A stretch of DNA of 30,239 nucleotides from Conexivisphaera sp046536535 (GTDB taxonomy: Archaea; Thermoproteota; Nitrososphaeria; Conexivisphaerales; Conexivisphaeraceae). The position numbers and the translations under genes are program-made. Below are positions 23,018-30,239 of the stretch, one piece after another. The DNA lies in assembly GCA_046536535.1 (NCBI GenBank), contig JAWDMO010000008.1, forward strand, positions 1-30,239. Reading direction: 5' to 3'. Position 1 is the first letter of the stretch, and each line of letters opens with the position of its first letter. The notes beneath the pieces are model-generated. The model did not search any database and was not told the DNA's origin. It saw only the letters and a program-made list of their open reading frames with translations.

Positions 23018-23446
23018 TCAGGCCGGAACCCGTACGGCCGCTGATATGCGCGCAGCGGCCCTGCCGGCCATCAGGACCCCGACGAGTCTGCCGCGGGAGT
23101 CCACAACCGGCATGCAGCCCATGCCGGCCTCCTCCATGATCCTCCGCGCATCGGCCACGGATCCGTCCTCGCGGGCCGTCAACGGATCCTCCGACATAAC
23201 CGTCCAGACGGGGGCTCCCTCGAGGCCCCTCCTCCTCGCATACTCCACGTCGTCCTTCGAGACGATCCCTATAGGCCTCTTCCCCTCATCCACGACCACC
23301 GCGCAGCGTCCCCTTCCCTCGATAATTCCGGCGACCTCGGAAACCGCCGCGTTCCTGCCGACGGTCGGCACATCCCAGATGGCCTCGTCGCGCACCCTCC
23401 GCGTCCTCCTCATGGCGAACATCTCCCAATCCACCCCCTGATTCAC
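23018..23446 (-). CDS. CBS-domain-pair protein
   Basis: Protein of 142 aa consisting of one tandem CBS pair (Bateman module), which usually binds adenosine nucleotides to sense energy state. First repeat: VPTVGRNAAVSEVAGIIEGRGRCAVVVDEGKRPIGIVSKDDV; second: VMSEDPLTAREDGSVADARRIMEEAGMGCMPVVDSRGRLVGVLMAGRAA. No catalytic domain is attached, so it probably regulates a partner. The open frame starts at GTG 23446. ATG 23422, preceded by GGGGGTGG, is an alternative. A TATA-like ATTAAATA (about 23462-23470) lies upstream. It follows, on the same strand, about 190 bp after the ClC gene. Confidence 0.85.
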   Translation of the reverse strand: MNQGVDWEMFAMRRTRRVRDEAIWDVPTVGRNAAVSEVAGIIEGRGRCAVVVDEGKRPIGIVSKDDVEYARRRGLEGAPVWTVMSEDPLTAREDGSVADARRIMEEAGMGCMPVVDSRGRLVGVLMAGRAAARISAAVRVPA

Positions 23447-23632
23447 ATGCCGGTCGATCGACTATTTAATGTTTGATATTGAATCCACAGCCCGGCTTTA
23501 ATTAAAGATACCATAGTATTATCGTCGAAGTAAAAAATATTCAGTATATAGATATGCCGGCCATCCGTCGGCCTCCTTCGATCCCCCGGATCCTCGCTCA
23601 CATGACCGGGATCGTCACGCGCGGCCGGCGCG

Positions 23633-24973
23633 CTACGGGCCGGCATCGACCTCGGGGACATCCGCGCGCGACGTCCTCTGCGCCCTGTAGATGCTGACGG
23701 GACCCGATATTATGTACGCTATCGTGACGGCTATCAGCTCGGCCGGGAGGAGCTGGAGGCTTCCGGTCATCTCGACGACCATGACCGTGACGGATATGGG
23801 GAGCTTCCCCGCCGCCCCGAACACAGCCAGCATCCCGACTATCGCGAACGGAACGGGGGAGGAGATCAGCGAGGGCATCGTGAGGCGCATCAGCTCCCCG
23901 AAGAGCAGCCCGGTCGCCGCTCCTATGAACAGGCCCGGGGCGAAGACCCCACCGCTTCCCCCGGATCCCACCGTGAGGGACGTCGCCGCTATCTTTGCGA
24001 AGGGGATCGCGGCGAGGACCAGGAGCCCTATCCCCGTGTAGAGGGTGGCGGCGGCCGGCGACAGGAGCGCGGCGGTCCACGAGACCCCCGTCCCCATGAC
24101 CTCCGGGAACGCGAGCGCTATCGCGCCGGTCGCGAGGCCCCCCAGGGCTGGCTTGGTCCAGCGCGGCATCCTAGCCCGGGAGAACGCATCCTCGGTCGCG
24201 TTGTACGCCCTGACGTAGACGATGGCAACGAGCCCGCAGAGGACCCCGAGGGCCGCATAGAACGGGAGGCGGAGCGGATAGAACGGCGCTGTGTAGAATC
24301 CGAAGAGCGGCCCATATCCCGTGACCGCCCCGTATATCGAGTACCCGACCGCCGATGCGACGAACGCCGGGAATATCAGCTCGTACTCGAAATCCCTCCT
24401 GTAGAGTATCTCCGCCGCGAGGAACGCGCCGCCTATCGGCGTCTTGAAAATGGTCCCTATCCCGGTCCCTATCGCTATTCCGACCAGCGCCCTCCTCTCA
24501 TCCACCCGGAGACCCATCGAGTCCGAGATCCACGACGCAAATCCCGCGGTGGTCTGCGCTATTGGACCCTCATCCCCCGCGCTCAGGCCGGCGCCCATCA
24601 CCACGGCGGACGCCAGTAGCTTGATCGGAGCGACCGCCCTCCTGATCGCACCCCCGAGCTCGTGGTACGCCGCTATCGTGTTATCTATCCCGGACCCCCT
24701 GGCCTCCGGCGCAATCTCTGTCAGGAGCCCGGATATGAGCCCGGCGGAAGCGGCTATCGCGAGGAAGATCGCACCGTCGATGTCACCGGGGATCGACGGT
24801 GGGTACATGCGGAAGCCAAGGGACCCGAGGGATCCGAGGAATATCCGTCTAAAGGCGCCCATGAGGTAATAGAGTGCCAGCGCGGAAGCGCCCGATATTC
24901 CGCCGACGAGCGCCCCGAGGAGGAACCATCTGGCGAAGTGCGAGCGCCACCAGCTGGATCTCGACAAACCCAT
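23633..24973 (-). CDS. ClC-type chloride channel or H+/Cl- antiporter
   Basis: Membrane protein of 446 aa with the ClC fold. The three selectivity motifs are GSGID (residues 93-97), GDEGP (133-137) with the gating glutamate E135, and GGVFAPG (341-347). About 16 hydrophobic helices fit the family length. The usual GREGP motif has D in place of R here, which may alter the anion site. The gating glutamate suggests exchange or gated transport; acid resistance is a common role in acid-living prokaryotes, which is only inference here. The ATG at 24973 lies 10 bp after the stop of the small CPSC-protein gene, so the two are probably one operon. Confidence 0.92.
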   Translation of the reverse strand: MGLSRSSWWRSHFARWFLLGALVGGISGASALALYYLMGAFRRIFLGSLGSLGFRMYPPSIPGDIDGAIFLAIAASAGLISGLLTEIAPEARGSGIDNTIAAYHELGGAIRRAVAPIKLLASAVVMGAGLSAGDEGPIAQTTAGFASWISDSMGLRVDERRALVGIAIGTGIGTIFKTPIGGAFLAAEILYRRDFEYELIFPAFVASAVGYSIYGAVTGYGPLFGFYTAPFYPLRLPFYAALGVLCGLVAIVYVRAYNATEDAFSRARMPRWTKPALGGLATGAIALAFPEVMGTGVSWTAALLSPAAATLYTGIGLLVLAAIPFAKIAATSLTVGSGGSGGVFAPGLFIGAATGLLFGELMRLTMPSLISSPVPFAIVGMLAVFGAAGKLPISVTVMVVEMTGSLQLLPAELIAVTIAYIISGPVSIYRAQRTSRADVPEVDAGP

Positions 24974-24983
24974 CAGATGCCCC

Positions 24984-25289
24984 CTATGCGAACTGCTCCG
25001 TCCGCGCGGACGGGGTTTCCCGGTTCATGGGCACGCTTAACTTCACGTGTGGAACGAAGTATTCCCGGCATGTCAGCGGAGACGCGGCCATCCCCGAGCG
25101 CCTCCCCCGCTTTCCATGGGGAAGCCCCTTCATCTTCATCGCCGTGGCTGGGATCGCATCCCCGTCGAACCCGGAGCCGCAGGAGGGGCAGGTGAACCCC
25201 CCGCACGAAAGGCTCAGCAAGACCGCGATCCCGGCTAATCTACCCACCTCGACGGGGGTGCCGGTATTCCTCCTCAAGGCATCTATCAT
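24984..25289 (-). CDS. Small hypothetical protein with CPSC motif
   Basis: Unrecognised protein of 101 aa. A hydrophobic stretch (LAGIAVLLSLSCGG) leads into FTCPSCGSGFDGDAIPA, one half of a zinc-ribbon-like site; a further cysteine occurs in LTCREYF. The frame opens at 25343, but a strong TATA-like CTATAAAAAG (25309-25318, read on the minus strand) lies 24 bp before ATG 25289, so I start there as leaderless. It sits 10 bp upstream of the ClC gene. The promoter position supports expression of at least the transcript. Confidence 0.5.
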   Translation of the reverse strand: MIDALRRNTGTPVEVGRLAGIAVLLSLSCGGFTCPSCGSGFDGDAIPATAMKMKGLPHGKRGRRSGMAASPLTCREYFVPHVKLSVPMNRETPSARTEQFA

Positions 25290-25596
25290 TAATTCTGATC
25301 CAACTAACCTATAAAAAGTTACTGTAAGGGCGCTGCGTTGCACAACTTCTCGACGAGCGGTCCCTCATTTGGCCGGCCTCCCATGGGGACCTTAGATCTG
25401 TGCAATTAATATATTATTATATTAACGCGTTCATGACTATCTCCTTCTACATGCCAGCGGACTTCCTCGCCGCGACGTACTCCCGAAGATATCCCCCATA
25501 CCTCATCCGAGCCCGCTGATCCACGATCACGCCCTTCGGCTGCAGGCGGTGTCAGCCGTGGGAGCCATTTTAAGGGAGATCGACGGAGGTTCGCGC
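25290..25596. other. Intergenic stretch with AT-rich promoter and a 28-codon ORF
   Basis: Holds the TATA box of the CPSC-protein gene (25309-25318), a 7-bp inverted repeat TTGCACA/TGTGCAA (25338-25344 and 25399-25405), a very AT-rich block (25404-25425), the micro-ORF at 25433-25519 and the TATA-like TTTTAAG (25568-25574) of the Trm112 gene. Nothing else is evident. Confidence 0.5.
25433..25519 (+). CDS. Possible 28-aa leaderless micro-ORF
   Basis: The ATG at 25433 opens 28 codons (MTISFYMPADFLAATYSRRY..) ending in TGA. The block TTAATATATTATTATATTAA (25406-25425) directly upstream is the most AT-rich stretch around and could supply a TATA box about 22-25 bp before the ATG. No family is recognised; it may be a decayed N-terminus or an untranslated transcript. 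Confidence 0.25.
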   Translation: MTISFYMPADFLAATYSRRYPPYLIRAR

Positions 25597-25983
25597 GTGC
25601 GGTACTGGCTGCTCGACGTGCTTGCGTGTCCTATGTGCAAGGGCTTCCCCTTGGAGCTGCGCGTCTTCGACGAGAGGATCGAGGACGTGGACGCGAAGCT
25701 GGATGAGGCACCCTGCGAGCTCACGTGCGCCTTCAGGGGATCGAGCATGGAGGGCGTGGACCGGAAGGCCTATGTGTCCAACTGCTCGGATTGCATGAAG
25801 CATGTGATAGTCAACGGGGTCCTCATATGCCCCAAGTGCGGTCGCTGGTACCCGGTGATAGAGGAGATCCCCCACATGCTGCCCGACAAGCTTAGGGACA
25901 GGAACAGGGATCTGGAATTTCTGTCGAAGTACAGGGATCGTGTCCCGGAGATCGCGGTCAACGGGAAGCCCTACCACCTCTGA
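25597..25983 (+). CDS. Trm112-like zinc protein
   Basis: Activator subunit of 128 aa for methyltransferases acting on tRNA, rRNA or release factor (partners of Trm9, Trm11 or Mtq2 type). The N-terminal LLDVLACPMCKGFPLELRVF and C-terminal VNGVLICPKCGRWYPVIEEIPHMLPD are the family signatures; C11/C14 and C78/C81 form the zinc site. Extra cysteines (C40, C44, C63, C66) lie in a long middle insertion. I start at GTG 25597 (TATA-like TTTTAAG 25568-25574, about 27 bp upstream); a GTG at 25549 would add 16 unconserved residues. It is convergent with the IMPase-family gene, with a 26-bp overlap. Confidence 0.88.
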   Translation: MRYWLLDVLACPMCKGFPLELRVFDERIEDVDAKLDEAPCELTCAFRGSSMEGVDRKAYVSNCSDCMKHVIVNGVLICPKCGRWYPVIEEIPHMLPDKLRDRNRDLEFLSKYRDRVPEIAVNGKPYHL

Positions 25984-26800
25984 TCTGGGCATCGACCCCG
26001 AGCAGTGATGTTATCTCCTCCACGAGCCCCCTCGTTCCCGCGGCCACGAACCTGAGCCGGACGTCGGAGCCCAGCTCCACCCCGTCCAGCTCGAACCCCA
26101 GAGGCGCCACGTATCCGCCGGCGGACTCGAGCAGAAAGAGCGAGGGTAGGCAGTCGAACGTCCTCAGCCCTCCGTAATGCGCGACGAACGCGTCGCCCCT
26201 CCCGACAGCCACGTACGCTATCCCGAGGGCGGCGCTCCCCAGCATCCGGGGGTACTTCGTCCTGCTCAGGAGGGATGAGAGCCCCCGGGCCTCGTCTTCG
26301 TCGGCGGCTATCGTCTGGGACTGAAAGTCCACGAGCGCATCGTCCAGATGCTCGACCCCGGAGAGCACGGCCGGCCTCCACCCGGAGTACACGCCGGCCC
26401 CGTCGCCCCAGATGATCTCGCCGGTCGCATGGTCCAGTATCCCGGCCGCGACTATGTCGGAGTACCTCCTTCCTCCCCTCCCCGTCACGGCGATGGCGGT
26501 CGAGAACGTCGGAATCCCCCTCTTGGCGTTCATGGATCCGTCGACGGGGTCCAAGAGGACGAGTGGTCCCTCGCCGCCGCGTATCCCGGCCTCCTCGGTC
26601 ACCACATATGCATCGGGGACGGCTCCCTCGACCACCGAGAGGACGGCATCCTCCGCTGCCCTGTCGACCACGAGCGTCGCGTCCCCAAAGTACCCCCGCG
26701 TCCCCAGGTACTCCCTGCCGCGATCCCTCAGTGATTCCCTCACCGCATCCTCCGCTGCCCTCAGGGCATCCCTGACGAGCTCCAGTTCGAACGATCCCAA
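25958..26800 (-). CDS. Inositol monophosphatase-family phosphatase
   Basis: Metal-dependent sugar-phosphate phosphatase of 280 aa. Archaeal members act on inositol-1-phosphate and often fructose-1,6-bisphosphate or NADP. Motifs are TEEAG (residues 68-72), LDPVDGSMNAKRG (83-95) with D84 and D87 as metal ligands, D46 in VVDRAAE, and the late motif RTFDCLPSLFLLESAGG with its aspartate near 216. The TTG start at 26800 lies three bases after the IleRS stop, so it is cotranscribed with ileS. The 3' end overlaps the Trm112 gene. Confidence 0.88.
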   Translation of the reverse strand: MGSFELELVRDALRAAEDAVRESLRDRGREYLGTRGYFGDATLVVDRAAEDAVLSVVEGAVPDAYVVTEEAGIRGGEGPLVLLDPVDGSMNAKRGIPTFSTAIAVTGRGGRRYSDIVAAGILDHATGEIIWGDGAGVYSGWRPAVLSGVEHLDDALVDFQSQTIAADEDEARGLSSLLSRTKYPRMLGSAALGIAYVAVGRGDAFVAHYGGLRTFDCLPSLFLLESAGGYVAPLGFELDGVELGSDVRLRFVAAGTRGLVEEITSLLGVDAQIRGGRASR

Positions 26801-26803
26801 TCC

Positions 26804-29800
26804 TCAGACCTCCAGCATGACCCTCGCGCCGTCCAGCTCGAACTCCCTCCACCCCCCTCCGTCGGGCGCGTCCAGGAACTCGATCCTCTTCACGCGGACC
26901 AGCCTGAGGAGCGCATCAGATCTCGCCTCAACGGCCTTCCTCAGATCGTCCGGGAGTCCGGCGATCCTCGCCACCTCCAGGACCTCCGTCGGCCTGTACC
27001 CCCTCTCCTTCCTCAGCACCTGAATCCTCCTCGCTATATCCCTCACCAGCCCCTCGGCCACCAAGTCATCATCCCTCCTCGTGTCCATGAGCACGGCATA
27101 TCCATCCCTGAAGGCGCCCACGAACCCCTCCTCCGCGGCGAGTTCGAAGTCCACCATATCCCCGGTCACCTCCATAGCGTCTCCGTTCCCGATCTTCAGC
27201 ATGGCGGTTCCCCGGGCGCGCAGCTCCCCCTCGAGCCGCCAAGGGTCCGCCGTCGATATGGCCGCCGCGACCTCGCCGGTTCTCCTTCCGTGGACCTTCC
27301 CTATCTCGGACTGTACGGGCTTGGCGACCAGCCTCCCCCTCAGCTCCGGGCCCTCCACGAACTCGATTTCCCTGACGTTGAGCATCGCCCTCAGCGGCTC
27401 TACGAGCTCCCCGGGGATCTCGACCGGCGTGCGTATCCACGCCCTCCCCAGGGCCCACCTCCTCTTGAGCCCCGCCCTCATCCTGACAGAGTTCGCCACC
27501 GATACTATCTCCCAGAACGCGTCGAATGCGCGCTCGAGCTCCTCGTCCACGAGGTCCGGCTCCGGCCCGGGCATGCGCTCCAGCAGGAGCGTCGATTCCC
27601 CCGTCGAGAAGAGCCTGCCGTAGATGTGATCCGTCGAGTACGGGGAGATCGGATGGAGGAGCCTTATGACGTGGAACAGCGCATGTGCCAGCGTGCCGTA
27701 TATGGCGAACCTCCTCGGGAGGGTCTCCGGGCTGTCATCCCACAGCTCCTGTCTTATGAGCGGGACATACCTCTGGCTCAGGACCTCTATTATGAAGCGC
27801 TCGATCGCCCTCGCGGCCTCGTGGAACCTCCGGGACTCATATGCGCCCATTGCCGCGGCCGTAAGCCCCTGGAGCTTCGATATGACCCATCTCTCGCCGG
27901 GCCCCAGGTTCGGGTCGCGCGAGAGCTCGCGTATCCCCTCCCCCGTCCACCTGTAGCCGTCGTATCCTCCGTTCTCCTCCAGGAACGAGGCGAGGTTCAT
28001 CAGCGTGTTCATCACCTGATAGGGCCTTCCCCTCATCTCCCCCTCGGAGAAGTTCATAGGATCTATGGGGCTCGACTTCCACACCAGGTAGAAGCGCACG
28101 ACGTCCACCGGCTCCCTCCCCAGCACGTCCAGCGCGTAGATCACGTTGCCCTTCGATTTGCTCATCTTCTCACCCTCCTCGTCCAGCACGTGGCCGGTGA
28201 AAAGGAAGGAGCGGAACGGCGCGGCATCCCTCCCGGTCATTATCACATGCTCCATGAGGAGCGAGTAAGCCCACCCCCTGGTCTGGTCTATCCCCTCGGT
28301 GAGGAACGGCGCCGGTATCAGGGACTCGAACTCCCGGTCGTCCATTGACGCGTAGGGCGCGGCCCCGCTGTTGTGCCAGGTGTCCAGCACGAACGGCTCC
28401 CTGTGCGCCGGGCCGCCGCACTTCGGGCACCTGAGCACAACGCGATCTATCCACGGCCTGTGGAGCTCGAAGTTTGGCCCGTCCGGGAGCTCCAGCGCGT
28501 TCTCCAGGATCTCTCTCCTGGAGGACGCGAGGAACCTGTGGCCGCACCTATCGCAGACCCATATCGGGAGAGGGGTTCCCCAGTACCTCTCCCTGCTTAT
28601 GCACCAGGGCCTCGCCTCCTTTATTATCTCCAGGAACCTGTTCTTGGTCTGAGGATAGTAGTACTCGGCCTTCTCCGCGGCCCTGAGGGCGGCCTCCCCT
28701 ATCCTATCCACCCAGTAGTAATACTCGCGCCTCGCCACAAACACGAGCCTGTGCCCGCTCCTCCAGCACACCGGATACTCGTGCTCTATCCTGCCGGCCC
28801 TCACGAGGAGCCCCTTCCTCCTCAGTTCCTCGATGACCTCCGCGTCCGCATCCCTGACGAACTTCCCCGAGAACTTACCCGCATCCTCGGTGAACACCGC
28901 CTGGTCGTCTATCGGATTGAAGACCGGAAGCCCCCTCCTCCTGGCCACCTCGAAGTCCTCCTCCCCGTTCGCCGGCGAGAGATGCACTATCCCGCTCCCG
29001 GTCGTGGGATCCACGAATCCCTCAGCGACGACGAAGTGGACGCGCCCCTCCCGGGCGAGCCTGCCCTGGCCCGGGACCTCCTCCATGAGCGGGGGTTCGT
29101 ATTTCATGCCCTCAAGTTCCCTCCCCGGGACCCTCCTCAGCACGGGTTTCCCCTCGAGCCCGAGCTCGGCCATCCTCCCCTCGGCAACTATCCAGACCTC
29201 GCCGCCGACGTCTACATACGCGTAGGTGGCGTCCGGGTTCACGCCCACGAGTTCATCGGTAACGACCGTGAACGGCATCGTGGTCCACACGATTAGATAC
29301 GTATTCGCGCCGGCGCCCGCGACCCTCGCCTTATAGTATACTGATGGGTCGTCCAGCACCTCGTAGCTGGAGGCGACCTCGCTGTGGCTCAGCGACGTCT
29401 GGCAGCTCGGGCAGTACGCCACCACGCGATATCCCTCCCCCAGGATACCGGTGTCCCACGCCTTCCTCAGGTACTGCCATTCCCGCTCTATATATTCATC
29501 CCTGTACGTCCAGTAGGCGCGATCGTAGTCGAACATCATCCCGAGGAGCCTGTCCGCCCTCCTCCAGGATTCGTTGTACTTGTGGACTATCTCCTTGCTC
29601 TTCTCCACGAGCCTCTCGACGGGAACCCTCCTGAGGACCTCGGCCTTGCTGCCCGCCACCCCGAGTTCCCTCTCCGCCTGCAGCTCGACCGGCAGCCCCT
29701 GCGTGTCCCAGCCGGCCCTGAACACGACCCTCCTCCCCTTCATAGTCTCCAGCCTGAACCAGACGTCCTTCAGCATCCTCCCCCTCAGGTGGCCGACGTG

Positions 29801-29941
29801 CGGCTCGCCGTTCATGGTGGGGGGTCCCTCGACGAATCCCTCGACCTCGCCGCCGCGGGACGCGAGCGCCCTCCGCACGTCCTCGGATTCCCAGATGCGC
29901 CTGACGTCTTCCTCCAGATCCTTCAGCGCGGGGACTCCCAT
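26804..29941 (-). CDS. ileS: Isoleucyl-tRNA synthetase
   Basis: Class I synthetase of 1045 aa charging tRNA-Ile. The HIGH motif appears as HVGH at residues 48-51 within EGPPTMNGEPHVGHLRG, and KMSKSKGN lies near residue 590. Between them is the CP1 editing domain (VVWTTMPFTVVTDELVGVNP, GSGIVHLSPANGEED), which clears valine and is of the archaeal/eukaryotic type. Zinc-ribbon-like CDRCG and CPKCGG pairs occur around 470-510. The C-terminal anticodon-binding region is full length. ATG 29941 has a TATA-like box on the minus strand of CGTTAAAAG (29963-29971) about 25 bp upstream. Followed by the IMPase gene. Confidence 0.96.
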   Translation of the reverse strand: MGVPALKDLEEDVRRIWESEDVRRALASRGGEVEGFVEGPPTMNGEPHVGHLRGRMLKDVWFRLETMKGRRVVFRAGWDTQGLPVELQAERELGVAGSKAEVLRRVPVERLVEKSKEIVHKYNESWRRADRLLGMMFDYDRAYWTYRDEYIEREWQYLRKAWDTGILGEGYRVVAYCPSCQTSLSHSEVASSYEVLDDPSVYYKARVAGAGANTYLIVWTTMPFTVVTDELVGVNPDATYAYVDVGGEVWIVAEGRMAELGLEGKPVLRRVPGRELEGMKYEPPLMEEVPGQGRLAREGRVHFVVAEGFVDPTTGSGIVHLSPANGEEDFEVARRRGLPVFNPIDDQAVFTEDAGKFSGKFVRDADAEVIEELRRKGLLVRAGRIEHEYPVCWRSGHRLVFVARREYYYWVDRIGEAALRAAEKAEYYYPQTKNRFLEIIKEARPWCISRERYWGTPLPIWVCDRCGHRFLASSRREILENALELPDGPNFELHRPWIDRVVLRCPKCGGPAHREPFVLDTWHNSGAAPYASMDDREFESLIPAPFLTEGIDQTRGWAYSLLMEHVIMTGRDAAPFRSFLFTGHVLDEEGEKMSKSKGNVIYALDVLGREPVDVVRFYLVWKSSPIDPMNFSEGEMRGRPYQVMNTLMNLASFLEENGGYDGYRWTGEGIRELSRDPNLGPGERWVISKLQGLTAAAMGAYESRRFHEAARAIERFIIEVLSQRYVPLIRQELWDDSPETLPRRFAIYGTLAHALFHVIRLLHPISPYSTDHIYGRLFSTGESTLLLERMPGPEPDLVDEELERAFDAFWEIVSVANSVRMRAGLKRRWALGRAWIRTPVEIPGELVEPLRAMLNVREIEFVEGPELRGRLVAKPVQSEIGKVHGRRTGEVAAAISTADPWRLEGELRARGTAMLKIGNGDAMEVTGDMVDFELAAEEGFVGAFRDGYAVLMDTRRDDDLVAEGLVRDIARRIQVLRKERGYRPTEVLEVARIAGLPDDLRKAVEARSDALLRLVRVKRIEFLDAPDGGGWREFELDGARVMLEV

Positions 29942-30109
29942 GGAGAGAGCGCCATCCCGGGTCGTTAAAAGCGTTAGCGAAGTCCGGCGGGCGTCGTTTC
30001 ATCATGCACATCCCCTGTTCGGGCGACGTGTCGAGCGGAGCGCCCCCAAGGGATCGTCGATCCAATCCCCCCAACGAAACGGAGTCATCCGGCGGGATAC
30101 CACATAATA

Positions 30110-30180
30110 CATCTGTACGTGAGCTACCCCACCCTAAAGGGTGAGGCTTCCTGCTTCACGGCCCCACCTTGCCCGTAGCC
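30110..30180 (-). ncRNA. Probable omega-RNA/right-end region of a TnpB element
   Basis: TnpB guide RNAs are made from the 3' end of tnpB through the element right end. Here CACCC (30130-30134) and GGGTG (30139-30143) form a hairpin with a TAAA loop, overlapping the last codons and just before the tnpB stop. Sequence after the stop on the minus strand (below 30124) would supply the guide. The exact ends are not visible. Confidence 0.5.
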
Positions 30181-30239
30181 GAGGGCCACGGGTAGAGGGC
30201 GGAGCTCCACAGGCGCTACGGGTGGCTCCCACCCTGCCC
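30124..30239 (-). CDS. tnpB: TnpB RNA-guided nuclease (IS200/IS605 family), C-terminal tail only
   Basis: The minus strand is open from the window edge to TAG at 30124-30126. It encodes about 37 residues, WEPPVAPVELRPLPV then ALGYGQGGAVKQEASPFRVG. The proline-rich linker ending in VKQEASPFR-x-G is the characteristic tail of archaeal and bacterial TnpB proteins, encoded over the element right-end hairpin. The catalytic RuvC and zinc-finger parts would lie beyond 30239. It is convergent neither with nor part of the ileS operon; 182 bp separate its stop from the ileS start, both on the minus strand. Whether the full gene is intact is unknown. Confidence 0.8.
   Translation of the reverse strand, partial: AGWEPPVAPVELRPLPVALGYGQGGAVKQEASPFRVG

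Noticed and set aside
25338..25405. TTGCACA/TGTGCAA inverted repeat, possible mini-element ends
   Set aside because: Only 7 bp match over a 54-bp spacer, with no duplicated target site.

Overview
This window is archaeal chromosome, most likely from a thermophilic, GC-rich member of the Thermoproteota (crenarchaeal or thaumarchaeal side). I infer this from an archaeal histone, ribosomal protein S17e, Trm112, a SerK-type serine kinase, a Cgi121/KEOPS subunit, heavy AGG/AGA arginine use and archaeal promoters. At least ten genes have a TATA-like box about 24-28 bp upstream of the start codon and no room for a leader, so leaderless transcription is the rule. TTG and GTG starts are common.

Layout. 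1-732: IS6-like DDE transposase with the right end of its element. 733-5245: accessory stretch with a GNAT acetyltransferase, a PadR-regulated ABC-2 drug or lipid exporter, an unknown 146-aa protein, an FMN split-barrel protein and a small membrane protein. A 20-bp sequence at the IS right end recurs inverted at 5246-5265, so this stretch is bounded by related IS ends. 5322-7872: small heat-shock protein, an unknown 78-aa protein, a UbiB/ABC1 atypical kinase and a small membrane protein. 7859-9798: MFS transporter divergent from a flavin reductase-like protein. 9799-10245: gene-free, with several TnpB-element (IS200/IS605) end-like hairpins. 10276-16972: MscS-like channel, then four minus-strand genes read in the order glycolate/lactate oxidase FAD subunit, iron-sulfur subunit, GT-B glycosyltransferase and GH15 glucoamylase/trehalase.

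17000-20367: more IS-end-like hairpins, a HypE/AIR-synthase-like protein, a broken integrase-like HTH fragment beside tRNA-Glu(CTC) (a typical integration neighbourhood), and an MHS-type MFS transporter. 20505-22882: flavin prenyltransferase UbiX, running convergently into a Cgi121-like gene, then the rps17e-serK-cgi121 operon divergent from the histone gene. 23018-25983: CBS-domain protein, ClC chloride channel behind a small CPSC protein, and Trm112. 25958-29941: IMPase-family phosphatase and isoleucyl-tRNA synthetase. 30124-end: the last codons of a TnpB RNA-guided nuclease on the minus strand, overlapping its guide-RNA/right-end hairpin; the rest lies outside the window.

The most notable items are the TnpB tail with related orphan hairpins, the paired IS ends around the PadR/ABC module, a 28-bp near-palindrome over the padR promoter, and two places where conserved genes have lost their expected stop codons and run into neighbours. 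I see no complete new defence system or CRISPR array.
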